Source: Solobacterium sp. (GTDB taxonomy: Bacteria; Bacillota_I; Bacilli_A; Erysipelotrichales; Erysipelotrichaceae). From it: a DNA stretch of 64,000 bases. Positions within the stretch are counted from its first letter, which is position 1, and every line of letters begins with the position of its first letter. Under the pieces are notes generated by a model. It did no database searches. It was not told the DNA's origin and saw only the letters and a list, made by a program, of their open reading frames with translations. Both the position numbers and the translations under genes were made by a program. Of the stretch, positions 24,933-33,084 are shown one piece after another. The stretch is from NCBI GenBank assembly GCA_017512725.1, contig JAFWEW010000043.1, positions 157,334 to 221,333 on the forward strand. The letters run 5' to 3'.

Positions 24933-25439
24933 CTATTGAAAATGTGAATATCTTTTGCTGCTTTCTTCTTTTTCGTGAACTTGATAAGTATGAGTTAACA
25001 ATACCCCTTCATCAGACACTTCGATAACAGTTTTAACATTTCCAAAGCTTTTATATTTTTTGAAAAATACAACAGTTTTCTCGTGTTTGGAATCAAGATA
25101 TTTTTCCCCAGTCTTAATCGTTTCATTTGCCTTTGTAATAGACAAATCACCTTGATTAATATGTTTGTAAATGTCATTAGTCCAATATTCATCAGATTTC
25201 AATGTATTGTTTGGAATAATAACTCCAAAGTGTTTTTCAATACTTGATTTCAGTTCGTCGGTGATATCTTCAAATTGCAATGAATTCTTATTTACCTTTA
25301 TCCCACTTTCACGCAGGATTTTGTTGTATTTTGCACGTGATTCACTTTTGCGGCTTGAGGACCATCTGACTTTGTTCTTCATGACATAATTTTCTTGGGA
25401 TTTCGAATTACGCTTTCCACCTCTTTTACCTTTTGGCAT
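24933..25439 (-). CDS. Unrecognised basic protein of the accessory cassette
   Basis: 168 residues, very basic start (MPKGKRGGKRNSKSQ), then a helical middle and a beta-rich end (KTVVFFKKYKSFGNVKTVIEVSDEGVLLTHTYQVHE). The gene is visibly more AT-rich than its neighbours, suggesting separate origin. It follows the metalloprotease gene by 6 bp; the pair lies between two terminators. I know no family; partner, substrate or immunity protein of the protease are open options. Confidence 0.6.
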   Translation of the reverse strand: MPKGKRGGKRNSKSQENYVMKNKVRWSSSRKSESRAKYNKILRESGIKVNKNSLQFEDITDELKSSIEKHFGVIIPNNTLKSDEYWTNDIYKHINQGDLSITKANETIKTGEKYLDSKHEKTVVFFKKYKSFGNVKTVIEVSDEGVLLTHTYQVHEKEESSKRYSHFQ

Positions 25440-25445
25440 AAGAAG

Positions 25446-26195
25446 TTACCTCAACCGTTTTCTTAGTTCCTGGTTGATTGCTCTAGATAAAATATGTGCC
25501 TGTGATCCACGTCCAGCGTAATCAGAAACCGCCTCAGCTATTGTCTCATGATTATTGGAAGCTGCATAGCGTGAAAGACTATTTCGAAGCAGCCCGGTGT
25601 TTCTAGCACTACCATACTTCCTCCGCATGTAGTTCTGCACTGCCGGATTCCTGATCGCACTGTTTACAATATCCTTTGCAACAGTATCATAACTTTGCCC
25701 TGTTTTGCGGGAAATGGCAGTTACAAGAAGATGACCAGCTTCATGTGTTGAAACACCCTGAGCTGTGGATCCAGCTGGATGAAATCCTGTCTTTGAAGTC
25801 TGAGCCATAATCAGGTTTACTGTGTCACGGTCCTTAAACCAAACGTCATTGATTTCGATGTGACCAGTACCGAGATTTGCTTGTCCAAGAGTAGAAATAC
25901 TTAATCCGGTTGCTGCAAGTCCACTCCCTTTTAAGTACTGCTGTGCTCCTGGATACATTTTCAGAACCTGCTCAACACCTGAAATGCTTTCGCGTGCAGC
26001 GCTCCACTGCTGTCCCCTCATGCTCGAATCAATGTTCCAACCATATTGATCCTGAAAACGTTTATTGTAAGCAGCATATTCAGCATCATAGCGTGACTGC
26101 TTCCTGGCCGATTCTTCATGCTGTCGAACAATTGCATTTTTGGTAGAGAACGGAATATCAGCACCGCCGCCTTTGCCACCTCTGCTATCTTTCAT
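25446..26195 (-). CDS. Putative zinc metalloprotease (HEAGH)
   Basis: 249 residues. THEAGHLL at about 151-158 is an HExxH zinc site, and NHETIAEAVSDYAG near 220 could give the third ligand. The N-terminal 100 residues are Gly-rich, then charged and helical, with no signal peptide, so the enzyme would stay in the cell or be carried by the virion. Similar HExxH domains occur as C-terminal parts of phage head-morphogenesis or polymorphic-toxin proteins; here it stands alone. GGGGG precedes the ATG. Confidence 0.65.
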   Translation of the reverse strand: MKDSRGGKGGGADIPFSTKNAIVRQHEESARKQSRYDAEYAAYNKRFQDQYGWNIDSSMRGQQWSAARESISGVEQVLKMYPGAQQYLKGSGLAATGLSISTLGQANLGTGHIEINDVWFKDRDTVNLIMAQTSKTGFHPAGSTAQGVSTHEAGHLLVTAISRKTGQSYDTVAKDIVNSAIRNPAVQNYMRRKYGSARNTGLLRNSLSRYAASNNHETIAEAVSDYAGRGSQAHILSRAINQELRKRLR

Positions 26196-26214
26196 AATTT
26201 AGTACCCCCACACA

Positions 26215-26240
26215 TAAAAAAGCGGCTTATAATAAGCCGC
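26215..26240 (-). terminator. Terminator upstream of the metalloprotease cassette
   Basis: Minus-strand stem GCGGCTTA/TAAGCCGC with a three-base loop followed by six T. It isolates the cassette from the ParB-like gene transcript. Confidence 0.85.
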
Positions 26241-26262
26241 CCGTAAACAATCGTTTTTGATG

Positions 26263-26469
26263 TTAATCGACGATAATACCTTTTTCAATATTTTCCTTAT
26301 CTTCTTTCAGCATTTGATCATATGCTGCCTTAATATCTTCCGGCGTATCGTCCCGGAGCTGAGGACATCCGCGATCATCCTCTTCTTTTTCAATGTCATA
26401 ATAGTCAGTCATGAACATTCTTTTTTCAAAAACGGTCATATTTTTCCAATTGTTCGGTAATGAAGTCAT
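26263..26469 (-). CDS. Hypothetical acidic protein, 68 aa
   Basis: Product starts MTSLPNNWKNMTVFEKRMFMTDYYDIEKEED and is helical and acidic. GGAGGATAATA precedes the ATG, three bases after the ParB-like stop. No family recognised. Confidence 0.65.
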   Translation of the reverse strand: MTSLPNNWKNMTVFEKRMFMTDYYDIEKEEDDRGCPQLRDDTPEDIKAAYDQMLKEDKENIEKGIIVD

Positions 26470-26471
26470 TA

Positions 26472-27551
26472 TTATCCTCCTTTTTCTTTATTCCAGCGTT
26501 TTTCTGAGAACTTCTGGATCTGTATAATCTCTATTTTATTCTCTTTAATAGAATTTCTCATAAAAGGAATAATATTGCCGTATACAAGCACCATTTTAGG
26601 ATGCAATGTGTTGACCATTTTGTTCCATTCCGCTTTGAATGATTCCAACATGTAAGCCTCCGTCTTGCCGCTCCACATCGTAGAATATGCGACAATACCT
26701 TTTTTTGGCTCACCGTCAAGGTAAAAGCTGAGTGATCTTTTATCTGTACTGCTGCGGATTGTAGGTATCACCGTTATCCCATGCTTCTGCCAATACGCTG
26801 CACACCAATGTTTCCGATAATGATTATAGATCTGCGTTGCAAGTGGCATATCACCATAAGGACTGAAATCCGGAGATAATACACACTTATACTGCTTCAG
26901 CTTCTCGATATAATCATTTGGTCTGTTCCAGATCCGTTCAAACTGGTAATCATCCACGAAGAAGTGAACTGCTTTGTTTTCTGGGTTCTTATCAGAAAGC
27001 ACGTAATTGAATCCAATCCATTCCTCTATGCCTTCCGGCAGTTCGGTAACTGGTGCGATCTCAGGGATATCATAGTGACCCACCCCCTCAAACTGTGCGT
27101 ATGCCAGGTTAAGGATGTTCGATACACTTTCCTGTGTTTTCGCTTTGAAATCATGATCCTTCATGAACTTTGTATCAAGCCCAAACTTTTTGAAATCCAG
27201 TTTTCCAATGTTCTGCATTTCCTTCTTGAGAGCTTTGATATCAAAGCCTGTGCTCATCGTTAGCTTGTTATGGATGATCGTGTACGCTTTACGTTGCTCT
27301 TCCGTCATATTGGATAGGCAGATCGTTGGTACTTTCTCCAGTCCTAGCTGCTTAGAAGCTTCATAACGGCCATGGCCTTCAATGATTACGCCATTCTCAT
27401 CAATCGCGATCGGATCATTGAACCCGTAATCCAGAATAGACTGCTTTATCTGCTCAATCTGGGACTGCGGATGCTTCTTCACATTCCCTTCGTATGGTTT
27501 TAATGCCTCTAACGGCAGGTATTCAATATTCAGTTCATTTTTCTTTTTCAT
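26472..27551 (-). CDS. ParB N-domain fused to DUF4417
   Basis: 359 residues. Residues 8-100 are a ParB/Srx-type domain (LPLEALKPYEGNVKKHPQSQ, DPIAIDENGVIIEGHGRYEASKQLG). Residues about 175-345 look like DUF4417 (VHFFVDDYQFERIWNRPNDYIEKL, VLSPDFSPYGDMPLATQIYNHYRKHW, GIVAYSTMW). Other phages pair such ParB domains with DNA methylases; here the second part is DUF4417, often encoded separately. It may mark DNA or sense CTP/nucleotides, but the true role is unknown. Confidence 0.8.
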   Translation of the reverse strand: MKKKNELNIEYLPLEALKPYEGNVKKHPQSQIEQIKQSILDYGFNDPIAIDENGVIIEGHGRYEASKQLGLEKVPTICLSNMTEEQRKAYTIIHNKLTMSTGFDIKALKKEMQNIGKLDFKKFGLDTKFMKDHDFKAKTQESVSNILNLAYAQFEGVGHYDIPEIAPVTELPEGIEEWIGFNYVLSDKNPENKAVHFFVDDYQFERIWNRPNDYIEKLKQYKCVLSPDFSPYGDMPLATQIYNHYRKHWCAAYWQKHGITVIPTIRSSTDKRSLSFYLDGEPKKGIVAYSTMWSGKTEAYMLESFKAEWNKMVNTLHPKMVLVYGNIIPFMRNSIKENKIEIIQIQKFSEKRWNKEKGG

Positions 27552-27562
27552 AACAGTAATAA

Positions 27563-27655
27563 GGAGCCCTGAGAAAATGAAGTTTTTTTGTTTATTTAGT
27601 AGAAAGGAGGTTGTCTATGGTCTCTGCATCAGCGCCATGACGTTCTCAAGGCTCC
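27563..27655. repeat. Long inverted repeat upstream of the ParB-like gene
   Basis: Arms GGAGCCCTGAGAA (27563-27575) and TTCTCAAGGCTCC (27643-27655) match at 12 of 13 pairs. Between them on the plus strand is AAAGGAGG followed by ATG and a seven-codon frame. It could form a structured RNA of about 93 nt on either strand. No protein of useful length is supported in 27552-27773. Confidence 0.5.
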
Positions 27656-27663
27656 GCCCAAAT

Positions 27664-27691
27664 AAAAGAACGGCCTTCCGCTTGACCGTTC
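27664..27691 (-). terminator. Terminator after the late-regulator gene
   Basis: Minus-strand stem GAACGGTC/GGCCGTTC (one G-T) followed by TTTTATTT, about 80 bp after the ArpU-like gene. A perfect TATAAT lies at 27736-27741 on the minus strand just upstream. Confidence 0.8.
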
Positions 27692-27773
27692 TCGCTAATG
27701 GGTAACTTTTAGTAGCCGATATTGGCTCTGGCTCCATTATAACGAGAAATATCAAGTCACTTGTGGCAACTTT

Positions 27774-28202
27774 TCAGAATTTTGCCAAAATTGAGTTAAT
27801 TTTCCGGCGCATCACACTTTTGTCCATATGAAACTTTCTGCCAAGTGATTCATACGTTTTCCCGTGTTCATACCTCCAGATCAGCAGCTCAACCTCTTCT
27901 GCAGTTAATTTACTCAGGTACTGCCCCACCTCATTCAGTTCATCGGCATACCGCCGGAATTGATAGAAAACAAGTGCCTCACGGTTTGCCAGTTCCGCAT
28001 ACCGGTTGTGGTATACCGGAGGCGATATCATGTAAAATGCTTCTTCTTTACTTTTGATCTGCGGGCTTTTCGGTAATCCAGTTGTTAACTCCAACTGAAT
28101 TATCATCAATTCATCATAGAGGTCTGAGACTTTCTTTGCCGTGTAGCTCAGGCCTCTCAACCGTCCATCGATATAGTCCATCCTCACCGGATCATAGTTC
28201 AT
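27774..28202 (-). CDS. ArpU/sigma-like late transcription regulator
   Basis: 142 residues, with a C-terminal HTH like sigma-70 region 4 (LTAEEVELLIWRYEHGKTYESLGRKFHMDKSVMRRKINSIL). Such genes end the early region in Bacillota phages and switch on the late genes (family knowledge). It is followed by a terminator. Overlaps the upstream gene by 11 bp. Confidence 0.75.
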   Translation of the reverse strand: MNYDPVRMDYIDGRLRGLSYTAKKVSDLYDELMIIQLELTTGLPKSPQIKSKEEAFYMISPPVYHNRYAELANREALVFYQFRRYADELNEVGQYLSKLTAEEVELLIWRYEHGKTYESLGRKFHMDKSVMRRKINSILAKF

Positions 28203-28533
28203 CGAAATAGTTCAGCTCTCTTTCCAGCCTTTCGGCTTTCGTGAATTCGCCGTATTCTCTCAGTGTTGAAACGACTTCCCGCAGCATCTTCTTTGCGCTG
28301 AAGAGATCTTTCATGCACTCTTTATCTCTATCCAGCATTGACCGGATCATAGCTTTATCTTCCAGATACTCATGGAGCTCTTCTATCTCCTTTTCGTACT
28401 TTCCGACCTTCTCCATCCACCGGAGACCATACAATGCTTCCGGCCAACGCTCTTTTACATTCGCAATCTTGTTGTCCAGGCATTCAATTCTCTTCTGGAT
28501 AACACCTTCCGCTCTGTTGATAGTATTATTCAT
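28192..28533 (-). CDS. Coiled-coil hypothetical protein
   Basis: 113 residues, charged and helical throughout (EKVGKYEKEIEELHEYLEDK, VVSTLREYGEFTKAERLERELNYF). No motif recognised. Overlaps genes on both sides, so part of the early operon. Confidence 0.65.
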   Translation of the reverse strand: MNNTINRAEGVIQKRIECLDNKIANVKERWPEALYGLRWMEKVGKYEKEIEELHEYLEDKAMIRSMLDRDKECMKDLFSAKKMLREVVSTLREYGEFTKAERLERELNYFDEL

Positions 28534-28708
28534 TCACTGTCCTCCGATTCCACATTTTTACTGCCGCTTCTCTGACGTTATACTTCTGAGGCGCTCTGCC
28601 AACCAGATAGCACCTATCTGTATGAAGACATTTCACATAGTATTTGTCCTGACTCCGTTCAATCCACGCATTTCCTCCGCAGAACGGACATGGTTTCAAT
28701 TCAGTCAT
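28526..28708 (-). CDS. Lar-like zinc-ribbon protein
   Basis: 60 residues starting MTELKPCPFCGGNAWIE, the Lar-type opening with CPFCGG, then C...C spaced 5 (CLHTDRC) and EAAVKMWNRR, all standard for the Lar restriction-alleviation family. May weaken host type I restriction, or be a general small zinc protein. Confidence 0.8.
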   Translation of the reverse strand: MTELKPCPFCGGNAWIERSQDKYYVKCLHTDRCYLVGRAPQKYNVREAAVKMWNRRTVNE

Positions 28709-28944
28709 TCTTCACCTCTCAAAAGCGCATGTCTGTTCCAATCCAATAGACCTTGCCATTCATTTGCATCGCTTGTCAGCCAATACTTTCTGCATCCATC
28801 GCAATCGAAGTTGTGGGTATTTCCGCCCTTTTTGCACAAATCGCAATGTGTTACCGCATAGTCAACATCACCCAATTCCCAACAAGCGAGAAAATGGTCG
28901 AGTTGTTCATCTGTCATACCACGTATCAAATCAGCATTAGTCAT
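28705..28944 (-). CDS. Small Cys-rich zinc-binding protein
   Basis: 79 residues with CDLC and CDGC pairs (HCDLCKKGGNTHNFDCDGCRKYW) that could hold one zinc. Starts MTNADLIRGMTDEQLDHFLACW. Overlaps both neighbours by 4 bp (ATGA type). Confidence 0.65.
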   Translation of the reverse strand: MTNADLIRGMTDEQLDHFLACWELGDVDYAVTHCDLCKKGGNTHNFDCDGCRKYWLTSDANEWQGLLDWNRHALLRGEE

Positions 28945-29222
28945 TCTTCACCTCTCATGTCCGCTCCGCAATACGGACAGTAGTTGTTCGGTGCATCCCC
29001 CTCTACATATCCGCATTCAGAACAGAAATCGAAATGCTCCCCGCCTATGCTTTTTTCAATCCACTTCCCCTTCTTCGGCTGTGTGGATGGAACTGTTGCC
29101 AACGCTTCACGTATCTCGTCAAAGTTCAGTTCCCAAATTTCGCCTAATTTATATCTTCTTGATTTCTGCCCTTTTTCAAGCAAAGCGTCAATCGCCGTCT
29201 GTCTGTTTATTAAATCGGTCAT
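28941..29222 (-). CDS. Zinc-ribbon phage protein
   Basis: 93 residues: MTDLINRQTAIDALLEKG, then C-terminal CSECG and CPYCG (FCSECGYVEGDAPNNYCPYCGADM). Proteins with this start and rubredoxin-like end are very common in gut Bacillota phages; function unknown. It completes a run of three adjacent small zinc proteins. Confidence 0.7.
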   Translation of the reverse strand: MTDLINRQTAIDALLEKGQKSRRYKLGEIWELNFDEIREALATVPSTQPKKGKWIEKSIGGEHFDFCSECGYVEGDAPNNYCPYCGADMRGEE

Positions 29223-29226
29223 ACGC

Positions 29227-30072
29227 TCACCTGTCCTCCAATCGCTTCATCATGTCCTTGAACTCTGCCAGCTCGCTTTCTGACATCTTTTCACCGCTTC
29301 CTTTTCTGTCCGGATCGGCGTTGTAATACTCCGGTAAAACATCCTGTCTTCCGGTCCTTCTGGATCCAACCGGCGCATTGAGATAATTCTCAAACTTGGA
29401 ACCGAAAAGAGTTTCCGGCCTGAGATACTTTCCCCATTCCGTCCCTTTCCATTCCTCTGTTTTTTTGTCTATGACTGTTTTGCAGTCTTCTACGGTGTAT
29501 TTCTCGTTAAGCCTTGCGCGAATTTGCTTCATGGAAGATTCTGAATACCTGTATTTGGCGTTTGTCTTTTCATTGAGGTAATCAATCACCTCACGAGCAA
29601 AAGAATCAATCTTCCCTTTAGGAGTGACGGCCTCCGGTGCAACCGGAGTATTCGTATTGGATTCGGATTGTATTGGATTGGATTGGATTACGGGGACATT
29701 TGATATCACATGATATCCGTTGATATCATTTGTTTCAATTCCTTCTTCTGGAGACGGATATTTACTCTTCTTGGCACGGATCTGCTGGTGGTTCTCCCAC
29801 GTTGGCAGGTAAAGGAACGGCTTGCCCTCAAACATATACAGAGCAACCATGCCATTAGTCACCAACGTATTAATCGCCGCAGTAACGGCCTTAACGGTCA
29901 ATCCTTCTTTTAAAGGAAATAAACGGTTTTTGATAACAACGGGTCTCCCGTCAAATCTTCCGTAATCGTCGCAGTTGACAATCAATCTGTAAAATAGAAC
30001 TTCTTCAAACCAGGACAGCTTATCGACCGTGTCACTGGTACAAATACTTTCTTTGATAATTCTGTTAGGCAT
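29227..30072 (-). CDS. Replication-initiation protein (DnaD-like, Phg_2220_C end)
   Basis: 281 residues. N-terminal winged-helix-like part (ICTSDTVDKLSWFEEVLFYRLIVNCDDYGR) and C-terminal block VIDYLNEKTNAKYRYSES...TEWGKYLRPETLFGSKFENYLN, the conserved phage C-terminal domain of replisome organisers. A low-complexity linker (about 115-145) carries the DNA repeats at 29656..29727. It probably opens the phage origin and recruits host helicase. Confidence 0.8.
   Translation of the reverse strand: MPNRIIKESICTSDTVDKLSWFEEVLFYRLIVNCDDYGRFDGRPVVIKNRLFPLKEGLTVKAVTAAINTLVTNGMVALYMFEGKPFLYLPTWENHQQIRAKKSKYPSPEEGIETNDINGYHVISNVPVIQSNPIQSESNTNTPVAPEAVTPKGKIDSFAREVIDYLNEKTNAKYRYSESSMKQIRARLNEKYTVEDCKTVIDKKTEEWKGTEWGKYLRPETLFGSKFENYLNAPVGSRRTGRQDVLPEYYNADPDRKGSGEKMSESELAEFKDMMKRLEDR
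29656..29727. repeat. Iteron-like repeats inside the replication gene
   Basis: Three TGATATC copies at exact 10-bp spacing (29701, 29711, 29721) next to tandem ATTGG units (29656, 29672, 29677, 29682). Lactococcal and other siphophages keep their origin inside the replisome organiser gene, so this is a candidate origin. The repeats also encode a short SNPIQS-type protein linker. Confidence 0.5.
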
Positions 30073-30083
30073 GGATCCACCTC

Positions 30084-30521
30084 TTATTCGAACGGCAAGT
30101 CATCACTGGCAATATCATAATCAGGTGATCCTGTATCAAATCCCTCATATGGATCTTCCGGTTCTGGGCGTGAATCCTCATGCCTCTGGTTCTTGGCTGC
30201 CTGGCTGACAATCTCAACACTGGCAGCATTTATCTGTAATTGTGGATAGACCGTGTGGCCATCCTTTGCTTTATAAGATGGCGGAGATTCCAGCCTGCCG
30301 GAAACTGTTATTTTGTCACCCTTCCTGGCATAGGACGAAATGTAGTCTGCCTGCCCTCTCCACAACTGGACATTGATATAATCGACTTGCTGTCCATCCT
30401 TTACTTTCCTGTCTCTCTCGATTGCAAGACTGATGAGGCAGCAAGATGTTCCGTTCGTTGTCTTTCTCAGCTCTGGATCTTTTGTAAGCCTGCCACAGCC
30501 ACTAAATGAATTTAGGCTCAT
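30084..30521 (-). CDS. ssb: Single-stranded DNA-binding protein
   Basis: 145 residues with an OB fold (MSLNSFSGCGRLTKDPELR, VDYINVQLWRGQADYISSYARKGDKITVSGRLE) and the acidic tail ending DDLPFE that binds partner proteins. Works in replication/recombination with the RecT nearby. Overlaps the upstream gene by 4 bp. Confidence 0.95.
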   Translation of the reverse strand: MSLNSFSGCGRLTKDPELRKTTNGTSCCLISLAIERDRKVKDGQQVDYINVQLWRGQADYISSYARKGDKITVSGRLESPPSYKAKDGHTVYPQLQINAASVEIVSQAAKNQRHEDSRPEPEDPYEGFDTGSPDYDIASDDLPFE

Positions 30522-31264
30522 ATTATCCCTCCGTTCTTTTTACATACAAACGTGCGGACCTTGGTAGCTTCCTGAATCGTACGTTTGAATAGATTCTCAT
30601 TAGAGTGCCGGTCTGACAGATGGATAAGGAATATCGCTTTGCAATTGCTTAAATTCATTTTTAACAGCTGTTTTTCACAGTTTTTTAGCGATAAATGACT
30701 ATTTATCACACGTTTGTACTGTGCTTCTTTAGCTCTATCGAAGTTCTCCCTGGCGTTCTCAAGTGCGAAGTGCATAATTGAACCGTCATAGTTGGCCTCA
30801 ATGATCACATAATCGAATACCTGGCTGCTAAGATCAGCTTTCCAAAACTTGTTGTCAGCAATGAACAGTATTTTTTCAACATCCGTGTATATGACATAAC
30901 CGAATGGATCCGGCGCGTCATGTTCTACCCGGAACGGAACAACGTACGTATCCGGTGCAACGACCTTCAGCGTATCTGGATACAGCTGTTCACGAAACGA
31001 TCCACATACATATTGATTGCCATAAACCTTAAAGCCTCTTTCAGCAAGCTGCTTCGCGGCTTTGCAGTGATCAGAATGGCTATGCGTTATCAGCACGGCA
31101 TCCAGATCTGTCAGGACAAGCTGCTCTTTTATTGTTTTCGAAACGATTTCCTTATATGGAATACCGGCCTCAACGAGAAGCTTCACTGGCTTTCCCGATG
31201 AGCGTTCCAGCTCAATCCAGTAACAATTACCGGATGAGCTGGATGCAAAGTTAACAAACCTCAT
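30518..31264 (-). CDS. Metallo-beta-lactamase-fold protein (YycJ-like)
   Basis: 248 residues. Starts MRFVNFASSSSGNCYWIEL and carries HSHSDHCKAAK near residue 60, the metal-binding HxHxDH motif, plus a later FIADNKFW. Members of this family with SGN(C/S) starts are close to YycJ/WalJ and act on nucleic acids; here the place in the recombination block suggests a nuclease partner for RecT. Substrate not shown. Confidence 0.85.
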   Translation of the reverse strand: MRFVNFASSSSGNCYWIELERSSGKPVKLLVEAGIPYKEIVSKTIKEQLVLTDLDAVLITHSHSDHCKAAKQLAERGFKVYGNQYVCGSFREQLYPDTLKVVAPDTYVVPFRVEHDAPDPFGYVIYTDVEKILFIADNKFWKADLSSQVFDYVIIEANYDGSIMHFALENARENFDRAKEAQYKRVINSHLSLKNCEKQLLKMNLSNCKAIFLIHLSDRHSNENLFKRTIQEATKVRTFVCKKNGGII

Positions 31265-31275
31265 CGGATTTGACC

Positions 31276-32346
31276 TCAGAACGGCCGTTTAGGGGATGTT
31301 TTCTTTTTCGCCGGTACTTCTTCAACCTCTCCTGTTTCCTCTGAAATACTGACAGCAGCAGGCGCTTCTGGAAGAGATTTCAGCTCTTCCGTTCCGGCAC
31401 TCTCGATAACTTCAGCATCAACAGCATCCTGCGGATCGATTTCTTCCGGCTTGTGGTACTGATCGTAATCTTCAAACGTTCCCTCATATGCCTCCGCTAT
31501 GTAGGCACTGCCGAAGTCCTTTGGAATCGGCTTCATAGCATTATTACGCATCTTACGGATAATCATGTTCTCACGGCTGTGTGGATCTCTCCAGGCAGGA
31601 CTCATGATCTTCAGGAATTCCTCATCAGCAAAGATCTGATCTAAGGTCATGTTTTCCAGCTTCTTACGGATTTCTTCCCTCTTGCCATCGGACAGGCTCT
31701 TATCCATTTTCGTATTGTTAATAATGTGAGCCTTCAGGTTTACTGCAACGCCTTCACGTTCTGCAATGTGGTACTGGATGCTGCCATCAGTGTATTCGAC
31801 CGGATAAACGACCCGTACAACTTTGGCTGTCATTCCTTTGGGCTTCCAGGTAGGCGGTACCATATCCAGTCCGTTGAATGATGCGTATGTAAACTCATCG
31901 CCTTCTCTTACCATCCAGTATGGATATACTTTGGCAACGTCCACCCCGTACTTACGTACAAGCTTATCGTTACCGTCACCTTCAATGCCGAACTCAAAGA
32001 CCTTTGTCCAGTTATCTTTTCCGGATGCGTCCTTCATCTTCTTGTTACGAAGAATCAGGTAGCACTCACGCGGGGTAGCAGCTGTATTAAGACGGAGCAT
32101 AACGGCATTCTGCAGAATATCCATTACATTGGTTTGATCGATTTTATCCAGCGTCAGCCCTTCCGTTTTACAAAGCTGCTGCATCTGTGACAGAAGCGCG
32201 ATCGCACACGCTTTCTGCTCGTTATCAGAGTGCATTCCAATATTCATGAGTGAAGACTCAAGAGAACCAATATAGGTCTCCTGAATCTTCTGGATATCAA
32301 CTTTATACGGCACCTTAGCAACCGCATTCTTCTTTGCTTCTGTCAT
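31276..32346 (-). CDS. recT: RecT-family recombinase
   Basis: 356 residues: LSQMQQLCKTEGLTLDKIDQT, AVMLRLNTAATPRECYLILR and the WMVREGDEFTYAS block are typical of RecT single-strand annealing proteins; the tail after about 300 is acidic and disordered. It would pair with an exonuclease; the usual RecE-like partner is not seen, so the MBL or SMC-like protein may serve. Overlaps the next gene by 4 bp. Confidence 0.9.
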   Translation of the reverse strand: MTEAKKNAVAKVPYKVDIQKIQETYIGSLESSLMNIGMHSDNEQKACAIALLSQMQQLCKTEGLTLDKIDQTNVMDILQNAVMLRLNTAATPRECYLILRNKKMKDASGKDNWTKVFEFGIEGDGNDKLVRKYGVDVAKVYPYWMVREGDEFTYASFNGLDMVPPTWKPKGMTAKVVRVVYPVEYTDGSIQYHIAEREGVAVNLKAHIINNTKMDKSLSDGKREEIRKKLENMTLDQIFADEEFLKIMSPAWRDPHSRENMIIRKMRNNAMKPIPKDFGSAYIAEAYEGTFEDYDQYHKPEEIDPQDAVDAEVIESAGTEELKSLPEAPAAVSISEETGEVEEVPAKKKTSPKRPF

Positions 32347-33071
32347 CCAACAATAACCTTCCCTTCTTTGATTTCCTCTGCCAGTTGTGCAATGAGGTAG
32401 TCTCTGATGTTATCCATACAGTGCTTCAGATAAGAACCACCGTCAGCATCGATCAGATATACATTGCCATTTTCTTTAAGCCTGATCAGAAACATCTGGG
32501 TAGGCTGTTCACATTCCCGGAATGTCCGGAACGGAGTGAGTCTGACAAGCGGATTGATTGTGACTGTATTTTTGATCTGAGCTCCGTTTTGTGTTGTGAC
32601 CTTCTGTGTGAATCCGTCATCAGATACTTCAACCTTCTGATCAACAACGATGCTGGATAACAGCGTCTGAAGATTCGTACAGTTTTCTGTCTGCTCAAAA
32701 TTGGTAAGAAGCTGAATAATCATCTGTTCCGGGGAAACGGCCATTCCAAACGGAATGTTTGGAGTGACTGCTGAGCACTCAAGAATCAGCTCTCTGTCAC
32801 TGTTTGGATCAAGAGCACTATAGACACTGACAAACTCATTATCACGAATGCTGACGATCAGCGGGAACGCGTGATTTTCTGACAGCTCATGCTTTACCAT
32901 CTCCACCAGCATTGTCAGGCTGTGAACAACAAGCTTTTCGCATTTCGGATAATACGGTCTGATCAGATTCAGCTTGGTTTTGCTGTATTCATCGCCATTG
33001 ATTATGGCTGTTTTAATTTCATTTGCTTCTGTAAATTTGTGGTACAAGTAATCAAGTGCATCTGCAAGCAT
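32343..33071 (-). CDS. Recombination-block protein, DUF2303-like
   Basis: 242 residues. The stretch VRLTPFRTFRECEQPTQMFLIRLK recalls DUF2303 (YfdQ) proteins, which have a similar PYRTFxEVxQP motif. Role unknown. Located directly upstream of recT. Confidence 0.5.
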   Translation of the reverse strand: MLADALDYLYHKFTEANEIKTAIINGDEYSKTKLNLIRPYYPKCEKLVVHSLTMLVEMVKHELSENHAFPLIVSIRDNEFVSVYSALDPNSDRELILECSAVTPNIPFGMAVSPEQMIIQLLTNFEQTENCTNLQTLLSSIVVDQKVEVSDDGFTQKVTTQNGAQIKNTVTINPLVRLTPFRTFRECEQPTQMFLIRLKENGNVYLIDADGGSYLKHCMDNIRDYLIAQLAEEIKEGKVIVG

Positions 33072-33084
33072 TTTTTATTTCCTC

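Noticed and set aside
27615..27737. 40-codon minus-strand frame running through the terminator
   Set aside because: No ribosome binding site; its start overlaps a TATAAT and the frame crosses a strong hairpin-T terminator.
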